In this document: positions 36,001 to 46,542 of the stretch, one piece after another | Numbering within the stretch: position 1 is the first letter of the stretch | Layout of the letters: the number at the start of each line of letters is the position of its first letter | From: Ricinus communis | Taxonomy: Eukaryota > Streptophyta > Magnoliopsida > Malpighiales > Euphorbiaceae | Assembly (NCBI RefSeq): GCF_019578655.1 | Contig: NC_063263.1 | Coordinates: 27,279,001 to 27,343,000, forward strand | Direction: 5' to 3' | Length of the DNA: 64,000 bases | The notes under the pieces: generated by a model | What the model was told of the DNA's origin: nothing | What the model saw: only the letters and a program-made list of their open reading frames with translations | The model's database searches: none | Made by a program: the position numbers and the translations under genes

Positions 36001-36323
36001 CTAACATGGTTTTCCTTCCAGACAATGCTATCTTGATCCAGGTAGTTCCTTTTGGGGGGGCAGAATGGGTATCAAAAATTTTTTTTGAAGAGCCTTCGAA
36101 AGATATGAATATAAGGTACTTGGAATATAAGATCAGTATAGAAGAAAGTTCTTTAGTACACCAATACCCTTCTGATCATGTGGTTTTAAGGGACCCATCT
36201 GTGATACAAAATCAGGGTTGGGAAGCATTTAAGTCAATATACTTTGATAAGCAAAATGTAAAGATTGATTTGAATAGGTTTAGACCAACTTTATCGAAAG
36301 CTTTAGAGCTTCTTCAGCAGTAA
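33069..36323 (+). CDS. GT61-family glycosyltransferase, six exons
   Basis: Proposed exons: 33069-33210, 33350-33430, 34162-34230, 34346-34405, 34601-34669, 35137-36323 (535 codons plus stop). All introns are GT-AG and all interrupt after the first base of a codon, so the model is consistent. Residues 1-20 are basic, about 21-43 form one membrane span (signal anchor), and a stem follows: a Golgi type II protein. The catalytic domain is in exon 6, with LGGYSGNHFHAFTD at about 238-254, FLVTDRQPWW, and the GT61 hallmark VHGAGLTNMVFLP from 423. Plant GT61 enzymes add xylose or arabinose to cell-wall xylan or related glycans; the substrate here cannot be read. An AATAAA lies at 36455-36460. The last exon alone is an open frame of 394 codons but would lack the membrane anchor. 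Confidence 0.88.
33541..34161 (+). repeat. Degenerate repeats with splice-acceptor-like tracts in intron 2
   Basis: Units starting near 33541, 33749, 33831, 33938 and 34078 share a T/C-rich run ending in AG, then TAGCTTTTGGAA-like and AATTTTATC, and often ATTCATGATTTATAAAA. The last unit ends in the real acceptor of exon 3. Units vary between about 80 and 210 bases. Confidence 0.6.
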
Positions 36324-36718
36324 ATTTAGAGTTCCTTTCTCTTAGGATAGAAATAAGAAAAGACAACTTTTCTATATATAATGATGGAATAATTTTTTCT
36401 TTCTAGGTAATATTTATCTAAGTAATATTTATCTACATTATGTATATACATTATAATAAATAGATGAATATATTTATATATATATAATATATTATATTTA
36501 AATATAAATAATTGATTATTAATTTGTCTAAATAGCCAATTCACCCTCCTAGAATATTTCCTTCCTATAATTCAATATTGAACTGTTTGCAAATATAAGA
36601 AAAGTTCTCCTACTCTTGATGTCCCACTTGGTTATGAAATCCACGCAATTGATTCTGCTGGTTGTTAGCATAACAACGTTCTCATTTGGTTAATAACAAC
36701 ATTTGTTAAATGAATAAA
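36324..36718. other. 3' flank of the glycosyltransferase gene
   Basis: AT-rich; includes the AATAAA noted for the gene. No other feature seen. Confidence 0.5.
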
Positions 36719-37373
36719 TGATCAATTTATGTCATGAATTTATATCCAAGGGTTAATATCTCAAATTTAAATTTTTTTAATAAATAGTTCACTAAATTTA
36801 TATACAATAGTTAAATACATAGAATTTAAACTTTTCAGTCAATAATTCCTAAATTTATATGTATAGATCAAAATCATTCAATTTAAAAAATAAAATTAAT
36901 TTATTGATACAATATTTAGTGACGCGCTATACAAAAACGTGTTTGATAAAAATTAAAATTCGATATTTAATTGACAAAAAAGTGACAAGTTATAGGCCTA
37001 TTTGTTAAGAAAATTAAAATTTGACTTATTTAGAATTTGTCGTTTTTAGATTAATTGAATCCAAATTTTAAATTTGCTAAATATGCTCTTATATAGCGTA
37101 TCATTAGATATTGTATCAGTATATTAATGAAATAAATATTATTTTTAATTTTTATAATTTATTAAAACCTAAAAATCTAATATTATTTCACTTTTTAAAA
37201 AGTTTAAATTGGATGTATTTGACCTTTGAACACAAGGCCAAGAGGCTATTTGTTGAAAAGGTTTGAATTGGATGTATTCGATTCTTGAATATAAATTCAG
37301 AGTATATTTACTGAACGAATTTAAATTAGATGTATTTGACCCTTGGATATAAATTTAGAAGGTAAATTGGCCC
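36719..37373. mobile_element. Long-inverted-repeat non-autonomous element
   Basis: The left arm (about 36719-36932) and the inverted right arm (about 37092-37373) match when one is reversed: both have AAATTTATATCCAAGGG near the outer end and GATACAATAT then GCGCTATA or GCGTATA near the inner end. Each arm is made of about three repeats of 55-60 bases. No coding capacity in the 160-base centre. Resembles foldback or Mutator-like elements; the target duplication could not be fixed, so class is open. Confidence 0.7.
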
Positions 37374-37528
37374 TTTGTTCTTTTGTTCACTTTACCATAT
37401 TACAATACTAGGTTTGTTTATCAATGTGAGTATTTAAATAGGGGAAGTCCTATTTTGTCTCTCATGCTTAAGCAAATAGTCACACAAGCATCTCTCATTT
37501 CTTTTTTAAATAAATCACTAATAATGGA

Positions 37529-38613
37529 TGTTGTACCTTAAAACTAAGAAAGGGTTGAATTGATGACCTTAAATCACAAAAAATAAAAATGAATCACAAA
37601 CACAACAATCAAACACAATAAAAAGTTAAGTAGAAGGCATAAAGAGATTGATATAAGGGACTTATAGTGGTTCAGAAACAATCTTTCCCACATCTACTCG
37701 CCAAGATCACACTTGAATATTCACTATAATCAAATCTTAATTGCAACCTTGAGTTTTTAGCAAGCTCATCTAACAACTTGATATTTTCAAGGCTAACACT
37801 AAACCTTCCCTTAGTGTATCCCAATCTCATGCTAAGTCCCTAAAATCCGTGAATTTAAATAGAAACTCAACACCAAATCATTATGCCTTATTCCTAGGCT
37901 CACGCAACAACCCTTTTAAAGTTTAATTGAATGAAAGAATTCAGCTCAATACACTTATAAAGAATAAAAAATTAAACGTAGAAAGTTGAGAAATAAATTT
38001 GCAAGAGTTTGGGCACTTAGAAAATTATCCAATCTATATCTAAGTCTTTATGAGAGGTATCTATTAGAGACATTCTAAAAGTATTCCTAGCCTAGAGTGT
38101 TGCTTAAAGCTCTAAATAATGTATATTAGAGCACAATCATAGTCACTATACCCACCTCTTCTATCATAATCGTGATACTTAAAAACATAATGACTATAAT
38201 CTACATGGCACTCTATGATTCGTCATGTCAAATATAATCATTGGCAGTCTTTCTAATGGCAACAGGTATGAATGTTGCAGTTGCAATCTTCTTATTGTGG
38301 TCGCAATGTTACCTAACCAAAGTATTTGAGCTAGCGAGCACTATCGCGGTCACAATAGCGGCCGCTATCTTTACCGCTCTATATTTTCCATTTCTTGCAG
38401 TCGCAATCTTTTTGCTTGTGGTTGCGATCTTGCCTTTACTTCAATGGCTACAAAAATATGAATGTCGCAAATCATGATTTAGGAGGCAAAAAAGGAATTT
38501 TGACTTTCTAAGGCAAAGTTTATTTCCTTGAAAGAAGATACTTAGAAAGCTTTAGTAGCACAACTCAATTTGATTGTTAAAAGGATCCTAAAGTCATGAA
38601 AAGACTTAGGCTA
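37529..38613 (-). repeat. Solo LTR, related to the one at 28698-29809
   Basis: On the minus strand it ends GGTACAACA, preceded by CATCAATTCAACCC and by the blocks found in the other copy (CTAAGATTACAACC-like, GTGTGATCTTGG, GTAGATGTGGG). The 11-bp direct repeat CTAATAATGGA flanks it (37518-37528 and 38611-38621), partly overlapping the LTR edge. A CpG-rich cluster with repeated GCAGTTGCAATCTT-like words lies at 38265-38470; a hydrophobic frame across it is a by-product. Confidence 0.72.
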
Positions 38614-38741
38614 ATAATGGATTTTAGTGATGGACTGCTTACATCGCTAAATTGTGATAAAATAAGTATAATAAAAATATTGCCATGAATTAACATTGAA
38701 TTAAAAGGGTTTAATTCATAATTTATAATTTATTGCCAATA

Positions 38742-39419
38742 TGTTAGGAAACTCTTGGGTCACACAAAAATAGGCTTAAAGTTGAGATTAAATGATGCTT
38801 AAGATTGGCTTAAGCTTATATGCATTAAGCCTAATTAAAAGTTGATTAGTTTAATACATATTGGGCTATGATATTCAACTATAAGGGCCCTATGACTATG
38901 CTTATATATTAATTAAGTTAACTTAGTCTAAACAAGCCTAATTAAGGCCCAACTTAAAAGTAAGTAAGGCCTTGCTTGTTTTAATACTAGGTTAAATCCA
39001 TGTATATATATATAGAATATGATAGGTGGCTAGGGTTAATGGAGGATGCCATAAACACTTAATTAATTAAGATTCAACCTAGCTTAGAACTAGAATTCAC
39101 TCATCATCATCTCTATTCTCTCTCTTGTGAAGGATTGTTCATAGGATATTCCAACTTTGAAGCTTGTTTAGATGACCATTAGAGGCTGGTTATTTGAGTA
39201 GCTTTAAAGTTCATCAATCATCCTTGAAGAATCAAGAATCAACAAAACAAGAAGCACTCCTCGGAATGGGCGGTACATACCCTTTGTATGCCTTCTCCAT
39301 CTTTTGCTTGTTTTTGTGTGTTATGACTATTTAACTCAATGAGATCCTTGGTGGGAATTAAAAAAATTTTAAATTTCTTCCATTATGCATTTTTTTATAT
39401 TTTAATTTTAATTCCAACA
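38742..39419 (+). repeat. 5' LTR of the copia element
   Basis: 678 bp with ends TGTTAGGAAACTC...ATTCCAACA, which form the usual TGTT/AACA inverted ends. A TATA-like run (GTATATATATATAG) is at 39001-39014. A right-hand partner LTR was not found. Confidence 0.75.
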
Positions 39420-39420
39420 G

Positions 39421-39433
39421 TGGTATGAGAGCC
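39421..39433 (+). other. Primer-binding site of the copia element
   Basis: TGGTATGAGAGCC, one change from TGGTATCAGAGCC, the plant initiator-Met primer site, one base after the LTR. Confidence 0.82.
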
Positions 39434-40357
39434 TCCATTGATTAATTTAGTCATATTGTTATATAATAGTTAATTAATCATAAGCATGCAAATCTAGAAT
39501 TTATGGGCTGCTTTAAAATTTTTGATTGGTTGCCATAGCTATACTTTGAATTTTTTGGTGATTCTTATTAAATATGAACTCTATGAAATAGAACTTATGA
39601 TTTGGATATTTTTAGAATTTTTAGATATCGTTTGACTAGGATTTGGATGTTCAAAATCTATGCCATCTGCATAGACAGTTTTTAATGTGATCAACAATAT
39701 CTAATCTCTAATCAAATTTGGATGGGCAAATTAATTGAAATGATTGCATGGGTAATTATTACAATAAATCTTCTTGAATACTAGATGTTCAAAATTCGTT
39801 CAAAACAATTTGGAATTGAATTCTTGATGATCAAAGCAAAACTATGCACATATTACACATCCTAAGGGTTTGACATGCGCATGTGTATATGGATTTTGAT
39901 TTGATTTGATTTTGGACAGCAATGAAATGATTTAGATGATGAATAATGAACCTTTATATTTTCTGAAACTTTAAGCTTTGATCTTCATGAACACCATACA
40001 TGCACACAACATACAAATCAAGTGTTGATTTGATTAGTTATACGCATAGTATGGGTTGCTTGTTGGAATTCGGCACATGTATGATTCTTGATCTAATGCA
40101 AGCCTTTTGAGGAAGAATATCAGATCTAGATCATGTATAAAATGAGTTCTTAAAACAATCTTGGAGGTTTATTTGAATCTTGATCATTTTCTTGCATAGT
40201 TGCTTTATTTTTTAAAGATTGCCATGTCAATCTTGATTATCTTGAATTGTTTGATAGAAAATTTGATTTTCTTGATGATGAATCTTGATGAATTTAATTA
40301 ATTATGGAATTAATGTGATTAATTAGCCGATCTTTAAATCTTGTTAAATAAGGAGTG
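39434..40357 (+). other. Copia leader, first part
   Basis: AT-rich non-coding leader up to the Athila insertion. No frame of interest. Confidence 0.55.
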
Positions 40358-40574
40358 TGATGTGCATAGTTTTACACATATTTGCTTGCATATTATTCCG
40401 TATGTTCTTAGCAATTATTGTGCTTTTATTGCCAGATCACCCGTGTTTTGTCTTCTTTTGCATTTCAGGAGCATTTATAGGACCGTCATCAGTGTTTAAG
40501 CAATTATAGATCAATACGTGCAGAAACAGAGGAGAATTCATCAAGATCAGACAAGAGCCCGCGTTGCACACATT

Positions 40575-40822
40575 GAGCACGGCTTGAGTCAAGGCCGTGC
40601 TGACCATCACGGCCTGGATTCTGGTTGTGACCAACCATCGAAACTTGGTCTTCAAAATAATGGTTTGCGCACGGTTTTTGAGGCCACCACGACCTCCACC
40701 ACGGGCCGTGGTGGCCAGCACCGGTGGGGCACGGCCATGGTGAAAACCTACTTGGTGAGATCCACAGTTAGCCTAGGCTCCGGCCGTGCTGACCAGCATG
40801 GCCTTGACCACGGTCGTGCTGA
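40575..40822 (+). promoter_or_regulatory. GC-rich palindromic word cluster in U3
   Basis: Repeats of GGCCGTG, CACGGCC and related words, several able to pair as hairpins, end just before the TATA box. The cluster is longer than in the 3' LTR (45337-45497), and this accounts for the roughly 87-base length difference between the LTRs. A role in transcription is inferred only from position. Confidence 0.55.
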
Positions 40823-40828
40823 AACAAA

Positions 40829-40838
40829 ATATATAAGG
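40829..40838 (+). promoter_or_regulatory. LTR TATA box
   Basis: ATATATAAGG, followed by a leader with TTTTTAGGGTT. The same word is at 45503-45512 in the 3' LTR. Probable start of LTR transcription about 30 bases on. Confidence 0.6.
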
Positions 40839-41870
40839 AAAACAAACTTTTTAGGGTTAGAAAAAAGAGGGGGAAGGAGTGACATAGAGCCCTGGCGGCT
40901 GGTTCAGTTTCTGCACAGTATTGAGTGCGAGAGAGAGTTGTAGGGAGGAAGAATCCCGGAATCGCAAAGTTCCGAGTGCAAAACAGTAGTGGAGCAATTC
41001 AAGAGGCAATTTGGGAGATTAATCAAAGTGTAGATCTAGATTTGGAGCTGTTGAGCCAATTCGAGAGAAAAGGGTGTACATGTTTTATTTTCATTATTCT
41101 TTCATTGTAATTGATTTCCTAGATTGTTTTAAACATGAACATGTTTAGCTAGACTGATTAAATCCATTAGGATTTCTTTACTATGTTGGCTTAATATTAT
41201 ATTGTTGGATTGTTTGAGTTGGTTTTGTATTCTTCTTGCTTTCAGTATTAATAAGATAGTATTATTCATGAGACGTTGTGAATTGTGGTGTTTAGATTGC
41301 TTTGTGTGATTGAGAAGTCCATTTGGCAATTGGAATTTTGAATAGCAAGAACTGGTTAATAATCATTTAGAGATAAGGATAATTAACTAGCCGGATTAAG
41401 AATTAACAAAGCTTAATAGAGGCGGATTAAAGCTTAATGCTAATTTAAGAATCAATTGTTAGGAAGAGATTCCAACTTTAGGTTATTAGGTTTAGGAATT
41501 CGGTTATCTCGAGAGAGAAATCAAATTCAATTAAGAATTTGTCCATGGGTAGCATAATTGGATTCATCAATCCTTTATCTTTTGTTTGATCACCAACTAG
41601 TTTAGGTTCCCTTTGGGTTTGCTTTCTTGTCTTGGTTATTTCATTTATCCATTCATTCCTGCATCTCCCTTAGAACTTAGCTTGTAGCTATTAGTTAGTT
41701 TAGAAATTATTCATCATTCATCTTAGGTTAATATAACAAAGAACAAAGAAGTAACTCTAGGCTTTCACTTTCCCGAGGAATACGCCCTTGATACTCGCCA
41801 TTAGTGCTAGACTGCATCGATAGGTACACTGCCTTAGATTGTAGCTAACACAAGTAGCCTATCAAGTTTT

Positions 41871-41889
41871 TGGCGCCGTTGCCGGGGAA
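41871..41889 (+). other. Primer-binding site, tRNA-Asp
   Basis: TGGCGCCGTTGCCGGGGAA is an intact complement of the 3' end of plant tRNA-Asp, six bases after the LTR. This is the Athila hallmark. Confidence 0.93.
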
Positions 41890-42020
41890 TGTTTGAAAAC
41901 TACAGAGAAATTTGCTATTTGTTAATTTAGCCATTTATTTATTTATTTTATTTTTGTTTTATTTGTATATATTTATTTAGTTAAGTTTATGATTCAGGTA
42001 GTGAATGATAAGGAGGTTCA

Positions 42021-43197
42021 ATATTAAATTCAAACTCTTTGTATGATGCGTTGGAAAATGGGATTAGGAACCAAGAGAGTGCTAAAAATTGGGATACCCA
42101 TGCATCTTTAGAAGCTCGAGTGGAATCATTTTGCACGGCTACCGATCAACTCTCCACTCCTATCCTTTCATCTCAAGTTTTTTTGTGAATTTTGTTGTGG
42201 TTTACATTTGAGTAATGATTGTCCATTGTATAATGATGTTGCTCATTGTTCTTATAACTATGAACATATGAATTATATGGGAAGTTGGCCAAATGACTCG
42301 TATGGAAGCACCTACAAGCAAGAGTGGAGCACTCATTCACCCTTTGGATGGAGCTTAGATGGCCCAGAACCACCAGAATCTCAGCAACCACATCAGCAGC
42401 CTAATCTCGAACCTTCAACTCAAGATGAAGAGTTAGTGTCGGAGGAGCTGATGATGAGGTTCATTACAAGTCTTGATGATAGATTCCAACAAACAGAGAG
42501 GGTACTTGAAAGTCAACAAGCCTCCATTAAGAACATAGAGCATCAAGTAGGCTTGATCTTCAAGTTACTAGCTAAAGAGCAATTGGGAACTCCATCAAAT
42601 GCTACTGAATCCGAGGAACACTTGAGCGCTGTCACTTTGCGTTCAGGTGAGAATTTTTCTGGTTTATCTACTATGTTTGAAGATGATGCTTCTGTGTAGG
42701 ACGATTTCTTGAACATGGAGATGGAACCAGAAAAGGAAGAGGCGAACATGATTCCTTTGAAAGACTATCAACAAGAACGTACAGTTGATGATGCTGAGTT
42801 GCAGTTAGAGGAATTTTTGGTGGATTTTCCACAAGTCCCTTCGATGATGGAAGATAAGCACGAGTTATCCAATGAAGAAGTCTTGGAGGAGCTCGAGTTT
42901 CTTCTAGCAAGTGAACCAAGCCAAGGACTAGAGAAAACCATCGACGTTCCTGAAGAAATTGCCCAACCGTCGATCCTTCCAATTGGTGAAACTTCAGCTT
43001 TCAAATTGGAAGAGCCCTTAGAGCATCATGACTACGTGCAATTGTACGAGGAGCGAGTTTTGCCCATCATACTGGCAGCTTGCTTAATAGTCAGGAAGAG
43101 GAAATTGATGATTATCCCTCTAAGTGGATACTTGAAGCCATTTGCTTGGAAGAAGGATGGATGGTCGTCGATCACGCCCATTTGCCTTTCACTATGA
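42021..43197 (+). pseudogene. Gag-like gene of copy B, broken
   Basis: Closely parallels the copy A ORF, but the ATG has become ATA, an extra T in a T-run (about 42180) shifts frame, and a TAG at 42697-42699 splits the rest. Readable pieces keep LSNDCPLYNDV after the knuckle, KNIEHQVGLIFKLL and, beyond the stop, the acidic part and LPIIL. The knuckle cysteines lie just before the frameshift. Confidence 0.8.
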
Positions 43198-43307
43198 GTC
43201 CAGCTAAGAATACTCATCACATAAAAAAGAAGCGCTTTTGGAAAGCACCCCAATTTTTATCTTTAATTTCTAATATTTTAACCTTTTGTTTTGAAACATT
43301 TTATTAG
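43032..43307 (+). CDS. Overlapping -1 frame at gag 3' end, copy B
   Basis: Same register and length as the frame at 6136-6411 of copy A, again opening after a TGA. It reads EEEIDDYPSKWILEA and HHIKKKRFWKAP. It has stayed open although gag itself decayed. Alternative: chance in two recent copies. Confidence 0.3.
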   Translation, partial: LRAIVRGASFAHHTGSLLNSQEEEIDDYPSKWILEAICLEEGWMVVDHAHLPFTMSPAKNTHHIKKKRFWKAPQFLSLISNILTFCFETFY

Positions 43308-45103
43308 TTTTATTTTTCATATTTTATTTAATTTTCGTTTCAATTTCGATTTTATTTCTTTATTTTATTACTTTCATATTCTACCGAGGAGGCACTGAAT
43401 TTCCACAACATCAGCCTCGATGGATGATCAGGGCAGTCCCCTAGATCTTTTTATTTTTTTGCATTTATTTACTTTATTTTTCATACATGTCATGCACTTG
43501 GATTGTATTGCCTTTGTTCTCTTAGTTGAGCATCCCATGCGGGGTATCCACAACATTTTACACTGAGGACAGTGTGTTTTTCAAGTGTAGGGTGGTTGTG
43601 GGTAAACCTTATAATCCTACTCTCTCATATGATTCTTAGATATATCTGAAATTGCTATCACTAGGTGTTGTGTATTGTTAGGATGTTAGAACACTGTGTT
43701 TTTATGCACTTGAGTATGCTATTTTTGAGCTGATTCATGACTTGATTTATAGAATTGTAGTTACTTTTCTTTATTGTTCATTGTCCTTGGAAAACAATTG
43801 ATGGTGTTTCATCAACCCTGCCTGGTTAAACTGGTGTTATTTAATTGTTTTTCGAATTGTCGAATTTTAACTTAGAACTTTGATAATGTCATATGCATGT
43901 GTTTCTTAAGTAATGATTCAATTAATGATATTGTGAACCAATTACACCTAATACCATACCTCAAAGTGAGATTTTGAGCCTGTTGAGCATTCATTATACT
44001 TATGCTCTTTATATTTCTTGTTTGAGTGTGCATTGTACTTGACTTTGCTTCTAGAACTTGCTTTATAATGCATGTTGAAGTTACATGAATATTGTGAATA
44101 CCATGAGATGATTTGGGCGATTTAGGATTCACCACATTTGACCAAAAGCCTATCACCTTATGTTTCCATTAGTTAGCCAATTTTGAGCCTTAACCTTTTC
44201 TTCATAATCTATACTTATACACTTCAATTATACCATCCTTTACATTTATCTTTCCTTTACCCTTATGCTAGAATTTCTTTCTGTGATTTGTTCAACTTTA
44301 TGTGGGATTAAAATGCCAGTTGCTATGTTAGTAAATTCACTAAATCTTTTTGATATTTTAAATGCTCCCTTTGATCCAATTTGTATTTGTTATTCTTTAT
44401 GTTTATTCGAGTTGTATGCAGCGGTCACTAATAACCTGCTAGTTCATTATTAACAAAAAAGAAAAAAAAAAGAAAAAAAAAGAAAAAAGAAGAAGAAGAA
44501 AAGAAAAAAAAATATAATAAAAAAAATTCTTTAATTATTTATCTCTTTATCGGATTTAGAGCATTTGCGAGCGTTATTCTATGAAGTAGGGATCTTAGTG
44601 AATAATTCTTTTTGTATTTTAGGCATTTAATCCTTTGAGCATATATTGTTGTTTATCGCACGAATTCCAGCATTTTCACACTTCTGTCCAAATCTCCGTA
44701 CCTTTACCTTAGCCCCATTACAACCTCGGTAAAGACCCTTTGATTTTAGTGTTTACTTATTCACAGTAGCGAAGATATGATTTCTGAGCAAGCCTATGGT
44801 GAGCGGGTTTTGTGCATTTGCTTTGAGGGATTTTTTTTTTCACCTTATATACACTTTGAGTGACTTGAGTGATCCTGGTAGGCACTGGTTCGTGATGTTT
44901 GTATTGAGTTGTCATTTAAGTTATTCATGCATTAATATTATTTCCATTCTCTGTTAATGATTTACAATTTGATTTATGATTGAGTATCCTTTGAGATGTG
45001 TCGGATACTATCTGTTGTGGACTAGGGGCATAAACTGTAAGAAATTGCTAACTGCAGTTTTATGAGGTGAGTTGTTAATTGCTTGAGGACAAGCAATAGC
45101 TTA
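43308..45103 (+). other. Non-coding 3' region of copy B
   Basis: At 43563-43596 GAGGACAGTGTG and AAGTGTAGGGTGG mirror the words near the real polypurine tract. An A/G-rich run is at 44455-44530. Open frames are short and without motif. Confidence 0.6.
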
Positions 45104-45113
45104 AGTGTGGGGT
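45104..45113 (+). other. Polypurine tract of copy B
   Basis: AGTGTGGGGT, four bases before the 3' LTR; typical Athila form. Confidence 0.75.
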
Positions 45114-45117
45114 AATT

Positions 45118-46537
45118 TAATGTGCATAGTTTTACACATATTTGTTTGCATATTATTGCGTATGTTCTTAGCGATTATTGTGCTTTTATTCCTAGATCAC
45201 CCGTGTTTTGTCTTCTTTTACATTTCAGGAGCATTTATAGGACCGTCATTGATGTTTAAGCAATTATAGATCAATACGTGCGGAAACGGACGAGAATTCA
45301 TCAAGATCGGACAAGAGCCCGCGTTGCACACATTGAGCACGACCTGAGTCAAGGCCATGCTGATCATCGCGGCCTGGACTCTGGCCATGACCAACCATCG
45401 AAACTTGGTCTTCAAAATAATGGTTTGGGCACGGTTTCCGAAGCCACCACGGTTTCAGCACGGCCTAGACTCCGGCCTTGACCATGGTCGTGCTGAAACA
45501 AAATATATAAGGAAAATGAATTTTTTAGGGTTAAAAAAAAGAGGGGGAAGGAGTGACATAGAGCCCTGGCGGCTGGTTCGGTTTCTGCACAGTATTGAGT
45601 GCGAGAGAGAGTTGCAGGAGGAAGAATCCTAGAATCGCAAGGTTCAGAGTGCAAAATAGTAGTGGAGCAATTCAAGAGGCAATTTGGGAGATTAATCAAA
45701 CTGTAGATCCAGATTTGGAGCTATTCATCCAATTCGAGAGAAAAGGGTTTACATGTTTTATTTTCATTATTCTTTCATTGTAATTGATTTCCTAGATTGT
45801 TTTAAACATGAACATGTTTAGCTAGACTGATTAAATCCATTGGGATTTCTTTACTATGTTGGCTTAATATTATATTGTTGGATTGTTTGAGTTGGTTTTA
45901 TATTCTTCTTGCTTTCAGTATTAATAAGATAGCATTATTCATGAGACGCTGTGAATTGTGGTGTTTAGATTGCTTTGTGTGATCGAGAAGTCCATTTGGC
46001 AATTGGAATTTTGAATAGCAAGAACTAGTTAATAATCACTTAGAGATAAGGATAATTAACTAGCCGGATTAAGAATTAAAAAAGCTTACTAGAGGCGGAT
46101 TAAAGCTTAATACTAATTTAAGAATCAATCGTTAGGAAGAGATTCCAACTTTAGGTTATTAGGTTTAGGAATTCGATTATCGAGAGAGAGAAATCGAATT
46201 TAGTTAAGAATTCGTCCACGGGTAGCATAATTGGATTCATCAATCCTTTATCTTTTGTTTGATCACCAACTAGTTTAGATTCCTTTTAGGTTTGCTTTCT
46301 TGTCTTGGTTATTTCATTTATCCATTCTTTCCTTCATCTCCCTTAGAACTTAGCTTGTAGCTATTAGTTAGTTTAGAAATTATTCATCATTCATCTCAGG
46401 TTAATATAACAAAGAACAAAGAAGTAACTCTGGGCTTTCACTTTCCCGAGGAATACGACCTTGATACTTGCCATTAGTGCTAGACTGCATCGATAGGTAC
46501 ACTGCCTTAGATTGTAGCTAACACAAGTAGCCTATTA
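45118..46537 (+). repeat. 3' LTR of copy B
   Basis: 1,420 bp; starts TAATGTGCATAG (TG changed to TA) and ends CCTATTA before GAGTG. Shorter GC-rich cluster than the 5' LTR; TATA at 45503-45512. Confidence 0.92.
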
Positions 46538-46542
46538 GAGTG

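Larger units (their letters stand above)
40358..41864 (+). repeat. 5' LTR of copy B
   Basis: 1,507 bp, TGATGTGCATAGTTTTAC...GTAGCCTATCA. Contains a GC-rich palindromic cluster followed by a TATA box, then a U5 shared with all family members here. Confidence 0.92.
40358..46537 (+). mobile_element. Athila-like gag-only element, copy B (complete)
   Basis: Two LTRs, tRNA-Asp primer site, gag-like pseudogene, long non-coding 3' region and polypurine tract, bounded by duplication GAGTG (40353-40357 and 46538-46542). The interior is only 3.25 kb and contains no protease, RT, RNase H or integrase. It is therefore a structurally whole but non-autonomous Athila derivative. It shares interior sequence with copy A, but its LTR upstream half is of a different type. 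Confidence 0.9.

Noticed and set aside
35139..36323. Glycosyltransferase as a single-exon gene starting at 35139
   Set aside because: That ATG follows a good acceptor, and five upstream exons in consistent phase supply the expected membrane anchor and stem, so 33069 is preferred.
38241..38477. Hydrophobic 78-codon frame (plus), looks like a membrane protein
   Set aside because: It lies inside a solo LTR, over a CpG-rich repeat whose translation gives V/A/I/L-rich sequence by chance.
40518..40943. 141-codon frame and its minus-strand partners in the LTR
   Set aside because: It covers the palindromic GGCCGTG array in the LTR of copy B; palindromes give open frames on both strands. The 3' LTR version is broken.
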